Shown here: positions 9,966 through 17,966 of the stretch, piece after piece
How the letters are laid out: each line of letters begins with the position of its first letter
Position numbering within the stretch: the stretch's first letter is position 1
NCBI GenBank assembly: GCA_949752745.1
Contig: OX457025.1
Coordinates: 48,535,601 to 48,599,600, forward strand
DNA: 64,000 bases
Origin: Protula sp. h YS-2021
Lineage: Eukaryota; Annelida; Polychaeta; Sabellida; Serpulidae
Direction: 5' to 3'
Made by a program: the position numbers and the translations under genes
Notes under the pieces: model-generated
The model's database searches: none
What the model was told of the DNA's origin: nothing
What the model saw: the letters and a program-made list of their open reading frames with translations, nothing else

Positions 9966-11062
9966 TTTCGAATATCTGTTTCTTTCACCCAACTGTTAAA
10001 CTTCTTTGGCCAACCTAACCACTTCACAAATAATTCTTTAACACCTCGTCTTTTTCGTGTTTTCAAGACCTTTTCAATTCTGTAGACTGATTCAATATCT
10101 TTTGTCACTTTCTGCAGGTCTTCTTCATAAAAATGTCCATCAATATCTTCATCTAAAAAGTCTTTCACACGATACAAGTGTATTCCTTGCTTCTTACAAC
10201 GATGTGTGATAATGAACACTTCTTGCTTCCACTTTATATGATAATCCCGTTGAAATACATATTTCATGTGAGAAATGCGAACCTGATCACCAATTTTAAA
10301 TTTGTAGGGTTTTTTCTTCTTTGGTTTTAATTTCAATTTGTCTACATACATATACTTCCACACTTTCGATTCTATGTCTTTACGAATATCTGCAGGAGCA
10401 TACTTATTAGGGAGGGAGCCATGAGGTCTATGGTTGTAATTATACACTAAGTCTGGAAGGATGTCCATATATCGATACGTTTGATTATGAAGGAAATATC
10501 GATACATCATTCCCTTTAGAGTACGAATGACTCTCTCAGCAAAGTTGGCTTTGGTTTCATTCTTTGTCGTATAGGCATGTATTCCCTCCTTCTTCAAAAA
10601 TGCTTTTATCCATCTGTTGTTAAATTCAGTTCCTTTATCTGACCTTAGAGTTCGTGGTCTTCGTTGTGTTTCGTGAAAAATCTTTTGAAAGGCTTCTATG
10701 ACGCTGGTATGTGATTTATTAGGTAATGGTTGCACCCATAAATATTTGGAAAACACATCAATGACAACTAATAAAAAGTGGGTGTCATCATTATAGGAAG
10801 CTATGTTTCCCATGTCAGCTAAATCAATATCCCACATGTCATCAATTCCACGTGTAATGACACGTTGCTTTTTAAACCTGTATTTTACAGGTTGTAGTAA
10901 ACTGAAGGCATCTTGATCCTGTAACCATTTCTTCACTTGTGAATGAGTGACTGGTTGATCATGTTTTTTTAATATGTGATAAAGTTTGTAAGGACCAGCA
11001 AATGCCCCGGGTTGACCAGGTTTAAAATAAATATTGGTTAGGTAGTCTTTCCACGTCGACAT
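9962..11062 (-). CDS. Retrovirus-like DDE integrase with C-terminal chromodomain
   Basis: 366 residues, intact. N-terminal zinc-binding-like helical region, then the RNase-H-fold core with Asp80 (WDIDLADM), Asp142 (RSDKGTEFNN) and Glu176 (ANFAERVIRTLKG). A basic linker and SH3-like segment (FKIGDQVRISHMKY) follow, then a chromodomain (about 326-365: YRIEKVLKTR, FVKWLGWP, NSWV). It would insert the element into host DNA; the chromodomain could steer it to marked histones. Spacing of the last two acidic residues equals that seen in Polinton integrases. It is the longest undamaged gene here. Confidence 0.96.
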   Translation of the reverse strand: MSTWKDYLTNIYFKPGQPGAFAGPYKLYHILKKHDQPVTHSQVKKWLQDQDAFSLLQPVKYRFKKQRVITRGIDDMWDIDLADMGNIASYNDDTHFLLVVIDVFSKYLWVQPLPNKSHTSVIEAFQKIFHETQRRPRTLRSDKGTEFNNRWIKAFLKKEGIHAYTTKNETKANFAERVIRTLKGMMYRYFLHNQTYRYMDILPDLVYNYNHRPHGSLPNKYAPADIRKDIESKVWKYMYVDKLKLKPKKKKPYKFKIGDQVRISHMKYVFQRDYHIKWKQEVFIITHRCKKQGIHLYRVKDFLDEDIDGHFYEEDLQKVTKDIESVYRIEKVLKTRKRRGVKELFVKWLGWPKKFNSWVKETDIRK

Positions 11063-11084
11063 GTTAACACTAAATGATTAACAC

Positions 11085-11167
11085 TTGTTAACATATCTTA
11101 CATTTTATTTTATCAACACATCTTGCATTTTATCAACACATCTTGCATTTTATCAACATATCTTACA
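11085..11167. repeat. Short tandem repeat upstream of the integrase gene
   Basis: About four imperfect copies of a 23-base unit built on CATTTTATCAACACATCTTG lie immediately upstream of the integrase ATG (11062) and downstream of the next gene. AT-rich. They could be a transcription-factor array or merely slippage. Confidence 0.7.
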
Positions 11168-11494
11168 AATCAAGTATTGATACAATGGTGTGAATAATTG
11201 GAGTCCATTGATCTTCAATATATATTAACCAGCTACTTAATTCATCAAATGTGATAGCATCTACACCATATTTTTCACAACGTTGATTTGCATTATCTAA
11301 CACTTTATCTAAATGAATGTAATATTTAGCTTCATTCCAATATGTATAGACACATGTAGAATGACACATATGTTCTGAACACTCTTCATTTTGACAAGCA
11401 GGACATACTAAACATGCAAACTTTTTACAGCTAATAACATTTCTTCACAATATGTTTTTTGCACAATATATTGTCTCAATGTAATGTCCACCAT
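11163..11494 (-). pseudogene. Accessory Cys-rich protein, one-base deletion
   Basis: 332 bases from ATG 11492-11494 (overlapping the upstream TAA as TAATG) to the stop, one base short of 111 codons. The first frame starts MVDITLRQYIVQ. It breaks at a run of five A (plus-strand T 11422-11426). The second frame carries a Cys-rich segment (CLVCPACQNEECSEH, then CHSTC) and ends with FDELSSWLIYI. The ending resembles the EVREWLIYI end of the neighbouring 95-residue protein, so the two look like tandem paralogues. Function unknown. The Cys spacing suggests a zinc-binding module. Confidence 0.6.
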
Positions 11495-11781
11495 TATACT
11501 GCAATGTAGATTAACCACTCTCTCACTTCATCAAACAGTCTTGGATCAAATCGAGCGAAGTGATATGCTGCTTCCACATCAAACTCCTCAGCTCCACCAA
11601 TGTTTGAAAACATACACTCTTTGATGAAATCCTCGCGTAAGTTTGGTGCGTTCAACGTGGAATGAGCAAGTTCCCAATAAATGTCAAAGTGCTGCAGTTG
11701 TTGTTGAATAGATCCAAAACGTGCCAGTTCACTTATCATGTAGTCCACATACTTGTCCTTGAAACACGTTTCTACATCCAT
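11494..11781 (-). CDS. Accessory protein ending in a WLIYI motif
   Basis: 95 residues. Mostly helical and acidic; it begins MDVETCFKDKYVDYMISEL and ends FDEVREWLIYIAV. No recognised domain. The end matches that of the next downstream gene, so both probably arose by duplication. It lies in the early-looking part of the minus arm, upstream of the integrase. Intact. Function unknown. Confidence 0.55.
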   Translation of the reverse strand: MDVETCFKDKYVDYMISELARFGSIQQQLQHFDIYWELAHSTLNAPNLREDFIKECMFSNIGGAEEFDVEAAYHFARFDPRLFDEVREWLIYIAV

Positions 11782-11845
11782 CTTTCACATGTCCATATAA
11801 CACGTCTGCACACTGTGGCGGCTGGTAAGCAAATGACTCTCAGTC

Positions 11846-12466
11846 TTACTCCGCAGAAACAGTTAGTAAGCCGCACTTGTTGCAGAAGTTGTCTGGTTCA
11901 CACAACTTGCAATTGTACTTGTGGCAGTGACAATCATAATCCTCAGCATATCCGTAAGCACCGCAATATTCACAGGTAAGTCCAAGTTGATTTTGCACAT
12001 CCATATTCTCCAACTGAACTTCAGCCAGTCTTTTCTTAGATAACTTTGACACTTTCATCCGATTGTCCTTTTGCAGCTTGATAGGAGTTTTCTTGCCATG
12101 ACATTCCGTACATGGCAATAATGTTGAGTTAATGCTATCCATCTCCTGAAGAAATGTCTCCCATTCACCATCATTCATGTTGATGTAATACTTGTATTCT
12201 TTCCCTTCAAACAGTGATGCTTGCACAAAACTCACATAGCGCATATCCAAGTATGAAATGACTTCAAGCCACTTCGTTTGCGTTAAGTACAGTTTGAAGC
12301 CAATGTCGCGTAATCTTGCTAAGTTCAGGCACACAATCTTCCACAAGGATGGTGATAAAGCAAGCCATCTCTCTCCACGTTTGATTCGAATAAATAATCC
12401 AAATTGTCCATGCTCCACAGTAATGGTTAAGTTTGCACTAATTTTAAAGCTGCTTGTCTTCTCCAT
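11846..12466 (-). CDS. Two PC4-like repeats plus C-terminal zinc ribbon-like domain
   Basis: 206 residues from ATG 12464-12466; a GTG 33 bases upstream extends the frame, but the ATG lies about 40 bases from a TATA box and is preferred. Two segments (about residues 10-50 and 60-110) repeat a strand / Trp-helix plan, ending SLWKIVCLNLARL and DGEWETFLQEMD, like the small genes after polB. The C-terminus has CTEC, CEYC and a dense CHCHKYNCKLCEPDNFCNKCG cluster, probably binding zinc. LPCTE at about residues 117-121 fits the LxCxE pattern. A DNA-binding regulator is the best guess. Intact. Confidence 0.6.
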   Translation of the reverse strand: MEKTSSFKISANLTITVEHGQFGLFIRIKRGERWLALSPSLWKIVCLNLARLRDIGFKLYLTQTKWLEVISYLDMRYVSFVQASLFEGKEYKYYINMNDGEWETFLQEMDSINSTLLPCTECHGKKTPIKLQKDNRMKVSKLSKKRLAEVQLENMDVQNQLGLTCEYCGAYGYAEDYDCHCHKYNCKLCEPDNFCNKCGLLTVSAE

Positions 12467-12505
12467 GGCTGCGCGTTGAATGATGACTGCACTTGACACC
12501 TCACT

Positions 12506-12515
12506 CCTTTTTATA
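12506..12515 (-). promoter_or_regulatory. TATA box for the zinc-ribbon/PC4-like gene
   Basis: Minus strand TATAAAAAGG, 40 bases upstream of the ATG at 12466, in the short gap after the preceding gene's stop (12522). Spacing fits a polymerase II core promoter. Confidence 0.6.
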
Positions 12516-12521
12516 TGAACA

Positions 12522-13553
12522 TTACATGTATGTTTTCATGAGATGTTTGCAAAATCGCGGAGTGATCTCGTTGAAACCATCCAGAAAGGCTGTTGGCAAA
12601 CCGTCTGTCAAAGATTGTCTCATAACAATCACTAAAAAGTCTCCTCGTTTGCGACTTCCAATTATCCATTGAAAGAGCATTGGCATGGTGAAATGTCCTT
12701 TTTCATAGAGGTAAGCCATCATATCATACACCTTAATACGTTCTTCAAGGTACTTGAAGCCATGTAGCATGACCTTTGCACATTTGGAATCGCGATCCTC
12801 ATCAACACCCTTTGGCTCCGGTAGACATAAAGTCTTAAAAAATTCCTCATGGAGACTTCGAATAAGTTGAACGAAACGTCGGATCATGGCTTCGGAGAAC
12901 TGTGGCTCTGACGCGGGAAGATGCTCTATGTTTCCTTCTAGCATGTAGATAAGCTGAATGACAGTGTTCACTTCTTCCGTTAGGTACATGTATGTGTGCT
13001 GATCTTCACATAAACGCCATAAAATGTTGCAATCGATCAGAGGAATCACTGCTTGACAGTTTCGTTTCAACAGCGTGACGTCTTCCTCAGTAACAGGAAT
13101 AGTTTTGCTCAATTCAAATTTAGATTTGAGCTGCTTGTCATCATCGTCGCTGTCGTCATCGTCGTTGTCGTCATTGTCGTCGTCACCGTCTTCATCGCTT
13201 GACATGACCACTTCTTCCTCCTCAAGATGCTCTAGATGAGCCTGTAACTTTGTACTAAGTGGCTTGGCGCTACCATTTACAAGCGCATTGGCAACCCAGA
13301 ACGGATAGTCAGATCCCTCGGGATCGGGCGTTGCTTGCTGTACTTCTTCAGGCCTAGTTTGCTGTACTGTAGACACGGCTGACGGAGCCCCTAATGCTTC
13401 CTCCAAGGCTTTTTCAGCTTCTGCTAGTGTACTTAGGAAGGCAGCAGTCTCCTCTGCAGTTAAAACTGCATCTGTAAAAGCCATTGTTTCATTGCTAAAA
13501 AGGCTATCAATTTTCATGTTGCTAGCCGTTGCTGCTTTTCGAGACGTCTCCAT
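12522..13553 (-). CDS. Accessory protein with long acidic Asp tract
   Basis: 343 residues from ATG 13551-13553; the frame is open from a TTG at 13571, but the ATG lies at the right distance from a TATA box. The N-terminal third is Ala/Glu/Thr-rich and low in structure. Residues around 120-145 form an acidic run of Asp, Glu and Ser (DGDDDNDDNDDDDSDDDD). The C-terminal 190 residues look helical and globular (LLKRNCQAVIPLIDCNILWRL, then MLFQWIIGSRKRGDF). No known family recognised. It is the first gene of the minus arm, next to the terminus, a position often used by early or host-interaction genes. Intact. Confidence 0.65.
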   Translation of the reverse strand: METSRKAATASNMKIDSLFSNETMAFTDAVLTAEETAAFLSTLAEAEKALEEALGAPSAVSTVQQTRPEEVQQATPDPEGSDYPFWVANALVNGSAKPLSTKLQAHLEHLEEEEVVMSSDEDGDDDNDDNDDDDSDDDDKQLKSKFELSKTIPVTEEDVTLLKRNCQAVIPLIDCNILWRLCEDQHTYMYLTEEVNTVIQLIYMLEGNIEHLPASEPQFSEAMIRRFVQLIRSLHEEFFKTLCLPEPKGVDEDRDSKCAKVMLHGFKYLEERIKVYDMMAYLYEKGHFTMPMLFQWIIGSRKRGDFLVIVMRQSLTDGLPTAFLDGFNEITPRFCKHLMKTYM

Positions 13554-13594
13554 GATGGTTTGGTAATGCAATGGTCATAGCGGTGTCGACCCGA

Positions 13595-13688
13595 CCTTTT
13601 ATACTAGTGGCGGTGAGCCGTGAGCCAGCGGCTAAAAAGTCGGTGAGCCGGGGGGGGGGGTCCGATCCTGACTTGAGGTGGTATATAA
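13595..13688. promoter_or_regulatory. Divergent TATA-TATA promoter
   Basis: Minus-strand TATAAAAGG at 13595-13603 faces the 343-residue gene (ATG 13553). Plus-strand TATATAA at 13682-13688 faces the RING gene (ATG 13732). Both lie 42-50 bases from their start codons. The 80 bases between hold three copies of GTGAGCC and a run of ten G. It reads as a compact bidirectional promoter. Confidence 0.65.
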
Positions 13689-13731
13689 CCCATGCTCATT
13701 TCAGTTTGGGCTCAAAATCGCTATCGTCAAC

Positions 13732-14276
13732 ATGGAGTGCTTCTTCGCGTTACATGATGCTCGCACCATTGCTGAAGTCAGAGAACTTCACCTGCCGGTC
13801 ACACCGCCACCGACACCGCCAGAAAGAGTGTACTTCTTCCAGCTGCTGCCGGACCCGGCTCACGGAACAGTCCTATGCGTGCCCGTCTTTTTTAATAGAA
13901 GGGTCACACTTGGAAAGCGACTCAGGGACATCGAGGCTGGCGATTATGACGGGGCTTTCTTCAGGACAACCATGAGACCATTCCATCGCGTCTTGAAGAG
14001 GAAGAGTATCCGGCCTGGGGGAGATACTTCCTCCAACAGGACCTGGAGATTTGCGCGGGATGTGGCATCATGATCTCCCCAGACCGGGTACTGGCAGAAT
14101 GTGGTCACCAGCTTTGCTTGATTTGTGCAGCCTATTAGACGCAGCTGTTGGCCCTGAACAACTGTTACACAGTCAGATGTTACACCTGTGGCATGAGAGG
14201 CGATCACTTTCTTTTCAATGGGCAGCAACTCACACACTGCAGCAGGCCAGTCCAAGACATCGTCGAATTTTTCTAA
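13732..14276 (+). pseudogene. RING-finger protein, one-base deletion plus one in-frame stop
   Basis: From ATG 13732 the first frame runs to about 13960 (MECFFALHDARTIAEVREL, a Pro-rich VTPPPTPPERV segment). Then the frame slips by one base near the G run/TTTCTT at 13951-13965. The second frame contains the RING: CAGC (from 14052), CGH and LCLIC (to about 14130), a TAG shortly after, then CYTC (about 14178) and the stop TAA 14274-14276. The full set gives the C-x2-C...C-x-H-x2-C-x2-C...C-x2-C order of a C3HC4 RING, the zinc domain of E3 ubiquitin ligases. A histone-type stem-loop lies 22 bases past the stop. The gene is divergent from the neighbouring accessory gene and probably belongs to the Polinton as a host-interaction gene; family not otherwise recognised. 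Confidence 0.7.
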
Positions 14277-14297
14277 GTCCGGCAGCAAAAACCTGCC

Positions 14298-14313
14298 GGC
14301 CCTTCTAAGGGCC
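14298..14313 (+). terminator. Histone-type mRNA 3' stem-loop
   Basis: GGCCCTTCTAAGGGCC forms a six-pair stem with a four-base loop and fits the histone stem-loop consensus (GGYYYUUHUHARRRCC) at every position. It is followed directly by ACCCA, also canonical. A purine-rich stretch (ACGAAATAAG) follows about ten bases later, as for the U7 snRNA site. In animals this element replaces the poly(A) tail on replication-dependent histone mRNAs through SLBP binding. Here it lies just after the RING gene's stop and no AATAAA is seen nearby. Confidence 0.85.
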
Positions 14314-14636
14314 ACCCACCAATACGAAATAAGCGCTAATCGTGTCATGGTGTTAGTATGTATGTGTATGCATGAGAGTGTGGGTAATGCTTAAAAAAAT
14401 GGCCGCCCGTTTGAATGGTCGTTTGAATGGCCGCCCGTTTGAATGGCCGCCCACTCTCCATATTACGTCATTATGACGTTCATATGACGTTCATATGACC
14501 TCCATATGACCTCCATACGATCTCCATATGATCTCCATATGATCTCCATATCACGTCAATAACACGTCCATATGACGTCAATATGACGTCAATATGACGT
14601 TACTGTTTTCGGAGCCCCATGGAGCAAAAACCTGCC

Positions 14637-14652
14637 GGCCCTTCTAAGGGCC
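14637..14652 (+). terminator. Second copy of the histone-type stem-loop
   Basis: Identical 16-base stem-loop and ACCCA flank, copied as part of the 340-base tandem duplication. No coding sequence precedes it, so it is probably without function. Confidence 0.8.
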
Positions 14653-14963
14653 ACCCACCAATACGAAATAAGCGCTAATCGTGTCATGGTGTTAGTATGT
14701 ATGTGTATGCATGAGAGTGTGGGTAATGCTTTAAAAAAATGGCCGCCCGTTTGAATGGTCGTTTGAATGGCCGCCCGTTTGAATGGCCGCCCACTCTCCA
14801 TATTACGTCATTATGACGTTCATATGACGTTCATATGACCTCCATATGACCTCCATATGATCTCCATATGATCTCCATATGATCTCCATATCACGTCAAT
14901 AACACGTCCATATGACGTCAATATGACGTCAATATGACGTTACTGTTTTCGGAGCCCCATGGG

Positions 14964-15830
14964 GCATGTCACTTTTTATTTTCGTCTTTGATTTCGTTTT
15001 CTTTGTTAAAACGCCATGTGAAAAGAGTGTATTTTTTGCAAATAAATGCGTAGCATTTAACGACAGCACAGAATACACATTTGCTCAGTGAGCTTTGTGC
15101 GAGCTCTCACTGCATAAATAGATAACAAGGCGTATGCCTGATCAGTCAATAAAACTTTAAGTCAACAACACCCAAACACTACTCGGCTTATAAGACGTAT
15201 TCAAGCTATGTTGTTTGCAATATATTATTCAAGAAATAACCCAAGGAAGTATTTTTGCGTTTTCATTTTTGTCAAGTGTTTAACATTTCACTAGCGGAAT
15301 GAGCTTCTAGTTAACACTTGACAAGCCTTTGGCTTGCAAGGATTATATGAATTTGTGCGAGCAAAATTCGTCCTTTTTTTCTTCTTGACAATTTTTTTTT
15401 TATTTTTTGTGTCTTCTTCTTCTCTGACACTATGGGCCCTACGACCATGAAACTTGGGACTTATGAAGACCTTGATCTGAACATGTGCATGTCACTTTTT
15501 ATTTTCGTCTTTGATTTCGTTTTCTTTGTTAAAACGCCATGTGAAAAGTGTATTTTTTGCAAATAAATGCGTAGCATTTAACGACAGCACAGAATACACA
15601 TTTGCTCAGTGAGCTTTGTGCGAGCTCTCACTGCATAAATAGATAACAAGGCGTATGCCTGATCAGTGAATAAAACTTTAAGTCAACAACAACCAAACAC
15701 TACTCGGCTTATAAGACGTATTCAAGCTATGTTGTTTGCAATATATTCTAAAAATAACCCATTGAAGGAAGTATTTTTGCGTTTTAATTTTCGTCAAGTG
15801 TTTAACATTTCGCTAGCGGAATGAGCTTCT
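14964..15830. repeat. Direct repeats (345 bp) rich in short palindromes
   Basis: Copies at 14964-15309 and 15487-15830 (offset 523) share the start GCATGTCACTTTTTATT and the end AATGAGCTTCT. Each contains several small inverted repeats: TAAATGC-GTA-GCATTTA, CAGTGAG...CTCACTG, AGGC-GTAT-GCCT. The spacer between copies adds CAAGCC-TTT-GGCTTG and GAATTT...AAATTC. It also holds an AATAAA. No coding potential. The Polinton's right terminus may lie in or before this block. Confidence 0.8.
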
Positions 15831-16327
15831 CGTTTTATTATTATCACAGCAAAATACCATCGGCTATACATTAAAAAAAGTGTTGTTGTAAAAATATAAA
15901 CTCTTAACAGTATCTACATTAGCAAGGCTTGTTTAAAAGTAACAACACTATTCTTTGGTTGAACATTTTGAAAAAAAACTGTTCTTTTATAATCGAAAAA
16001 TTCTTATCTATGAGGATATAGTATTAACATAAGACCAACTTAACCATCTACTAACACCATTGATATTTAGAGACAGTTTGAAAAAAATAAAATCATTATT
16101 TTTAATAGACTTCAGTGGTATAGGAAATTAAAAACCAAACAGATTATGAAACTTTCGTCGCTCAATTATGAGTACGACTAGAATACAAACAAGATCTTCT
16201 AGATCACATCCAAAAGTTGACATCAATACAGCCTTGGCTGAGGAAATTGATGTCATTATCGGTTTGCTATCCGATTCAAACAAAATGAGTACAATTACAT
16301 CGAAACAAACCACGGACCTACTATTAG
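15831..16327. other. AT-rich stretch without recognisable gene
   Basis: Low-complexity AT-rich DNA. From about 16160 the plus strand is weakly open (MSTTRIQTRSSRSHPK...) and may be a degraded upstream part of the Gypsy integrase that follows. Nothing else seen. Confidence 0.5.
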
Positions 16328-17095
16328 GGCTACTGTCAATAGACAAATTGGCTTTACACCCAATATGATGATGTTGGGAGAGAAGTCAATCATCCACAGG
16401 ATATCATGTTTGGAGTAGTGGATCAGAATAAACAATTTGAGGAACCCTCCACTTATCTTAAGAATCTATTACTAACCTTGGAAGGTGTTCCCACCACTGC
16501 TCGGGAACATTTGAAATCCTGTCAGAAACGTCAGAAAAGAGATTATGATGCCAAGCTTTTCTTGCTGGAGACTTGGTGTTTAAACTCAATTATGCTGCAA
16601 AAATTGGCCAGTGCAACAAACTTAAGTCTATTTTCAATCTATTTAATTTTCAACCGTATTTAATGGTTGAAGTTTTATCACTTGTATTGTTTCGCATTCG
16701 AGATCGAAGGAAAACCACCGTCATACATCACGATCGCCTTGTCAGATGCGAAGATAGAGCCTTACCTTATGGATGAGGCAAATGAGACGCAAGTGGTAGA
16801 CCACGGTATCACGGATGAATCTTTTAACCATAATATCATTGATGAGGAGGACCTTCATCTGGAAAACCTATTTCGAGATTCAGAAGACAAAAATACAAGT
16901 AGCGACGTGGAACAATTAGGAACAAAGGATTCTTCTTATAGTCAGGAAGAATATGGGCCTTCTGAGGTACTCTCCCGCCATCTTCGTAAGATTAAAGTAC
17001 CTCAGAATCTAATCAAAGATTATTACCTGTGGAAACCAAATTTCTTTCCCTCAGAATTTTCTAATGACTTAACTAATATAAAAGTAGTTAGTTAG
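16328..17095 (+). pseudogene. Ty3/Gypsy integrase C-terminal relic
   Basis: Three overlapping frames together give the end of a Gypsy integrase: FTPNMMMLGREVNHP at about 16350, then FEEPSTYLKNLLLTLEG and KRQKRDYDAKLF, then in the next frame the KLNYAAKIGQCNKL strand, and VIHHDRLVRCEDRALP near 16750. At least two frameshifts separate them. After this the frame 16667-17095 continues as an acidic tail of the polyprotein. RT, RNase H and the catalytic part of the integrase are absent upstream, so only the 3' third remains. Orientation plus. Confidence 0.8.
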
Positions 17096-17247
17096 AAGTG
17101 TATGCAATATTATTTAATAGATCCCGGGATGTCAGATAAAAAGATGATATCCCAGTTAAGGAAATTGGTAGTGTGGTAGATAAAATGTCCAAGAATAGCG
17201 TCATACTTTCCAAGACTATGGTCTTGTCTTTTCAGAAACTAACATAT

Positions 17248-17835
17248 CTACCACCGTTATTTCGTTAGCGAGGCCGATCGAGCAAGAACGCCTATTGAAG
17301 GTGGCTCCCACGGACCTGAAATGACGACCGGTGGGACTGGTGATAAGAGCCCTTCACAACCTGAACTGCGGCCCGGGGCCACAAGTGATGGTAGCCCCAA
17401 GGACCAACAACAGTCCGTCAACATTCTTCCTTCTGACGAGGCAAAGGAAGACTCTGATGATGGCTTCCAGCTGATAGGTCGGAAAAGAGACAGACGAGTC
17501 GCAGAGATCACATCATGACCAGGAGGTTCGGTTCATGGAACCACAGCAAAGTCACAATAGAGGTGGGCACCGACATCGTGAATCACTCAACTCATAGGCA
17601 TTGCTTCACCGGCGTTTTAGACGAGTTAAAAGAATGGTTGAGATACTTCCCAAACACCTTTGGTATTACCGGACTCATCACTAAGAGCCTGAAGCATCCT
17701 GAGTCATCAGTAGTCACTCGGGAATTAAGAAATATGTTTCGACTTGTTCTGGAAACGGATGCACCATATTTGAGACCGGAAGGAGCAGACAATCAGCTAA
17801 TGAACTATTATTCCTGTTATTCCTATTATTGCTGA
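17248..17835 (+). pseudogene. Two overlapping ORFs between Gypsy integrase and 3' LTR-like end
   Basis: The first frame is open from about 17248 to TGA 17518 and encodes a hydrophilic Gly/Pro/Ser/Gln-rich chain ending DDGFQLIGRKRDRRV. The second starts at ATG 17515, overlapping that stop as ATGA, and runs to 17835 (106 residues, containing VTIEVGTDIV and ELRNMFRLVLETD). Neither is recognised. Their place after integrase and before a polypurine tract would suit an extra ORF of the retrotransposon. An ancient host-gene insert cannot be excluded. Confidence 0.4.
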
Positions 17836-17966
17836 GCAGATAGCAGAAATCTGCCACTGCACAAGAACGCAGATTCTTCAAGAAACCGTAGTCTGCGAGG
17901 ATGTTGTATAAGATCTCTCCGCTGGATTAATCATCGATGATCAATCGTTTGTAAAATGGAGCGTGA

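Larger units (their letters stand above)
1..14320. mobile_element. Polinton/Maverick (adintovirus-like) element, left end outside window
   Basis: A 14-kb block holds the hallmark Polinton set: protein-primed DNA polymerase B, retrovirus-like integrase, adenain-like protease, packaging ATPase, double jelly-roll capsid protein and penton. Two convergent arms meet near 5.1 kb. Seventeen or so genes are packed with short overlaps, unlike the surrounding DNA. The element starts upstream of base 1, so its left terminal inverted repeat cannot be seen and the right terminus cannot be fixed by comparison. It probably ends between 14.3 and 15.9 kb. Six genes carry small inactivating lesions, so this copy is a genomic relic, not an active virus. 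Confidence 0.93.
14285..14962. repeat. Two tandem 340-bp units with stem-loop and TGACGT arrays
   Basis: Units 14285-14623 and 14624-14962 are nearly identical (one extra T, one C/T change seen). Each holds the stem-loop, three copies of a GGCCGCCCGTTTGAATG-type repeat, then an array with about 13-base spacing built on CATATGACGTT, CATATGACCTC and CATATGATCTC, and ends GGAGCCCCATGG. The duplication is recent. Confidence 0.9.

Noticed and set aside
13944..14801. Two minus-strand ORFs sharing MTRLALISYWWVALRRAGRF
   Set aside because: They are antisense readings of the duplicated 340-bp block and of the RING gene.
1..15830. Right terminal inverted repeat of the Polinton
   Set aside because: The left terminus is outside the window, so no inverted match can be shown; the duplicated blocks at 14.3-15.8 kb are only candidates.
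17321..17835. Retroviral envelope gene
   Set aside because: No signal peptide, transmembrane helix or cleavage site is visible in either ORF.
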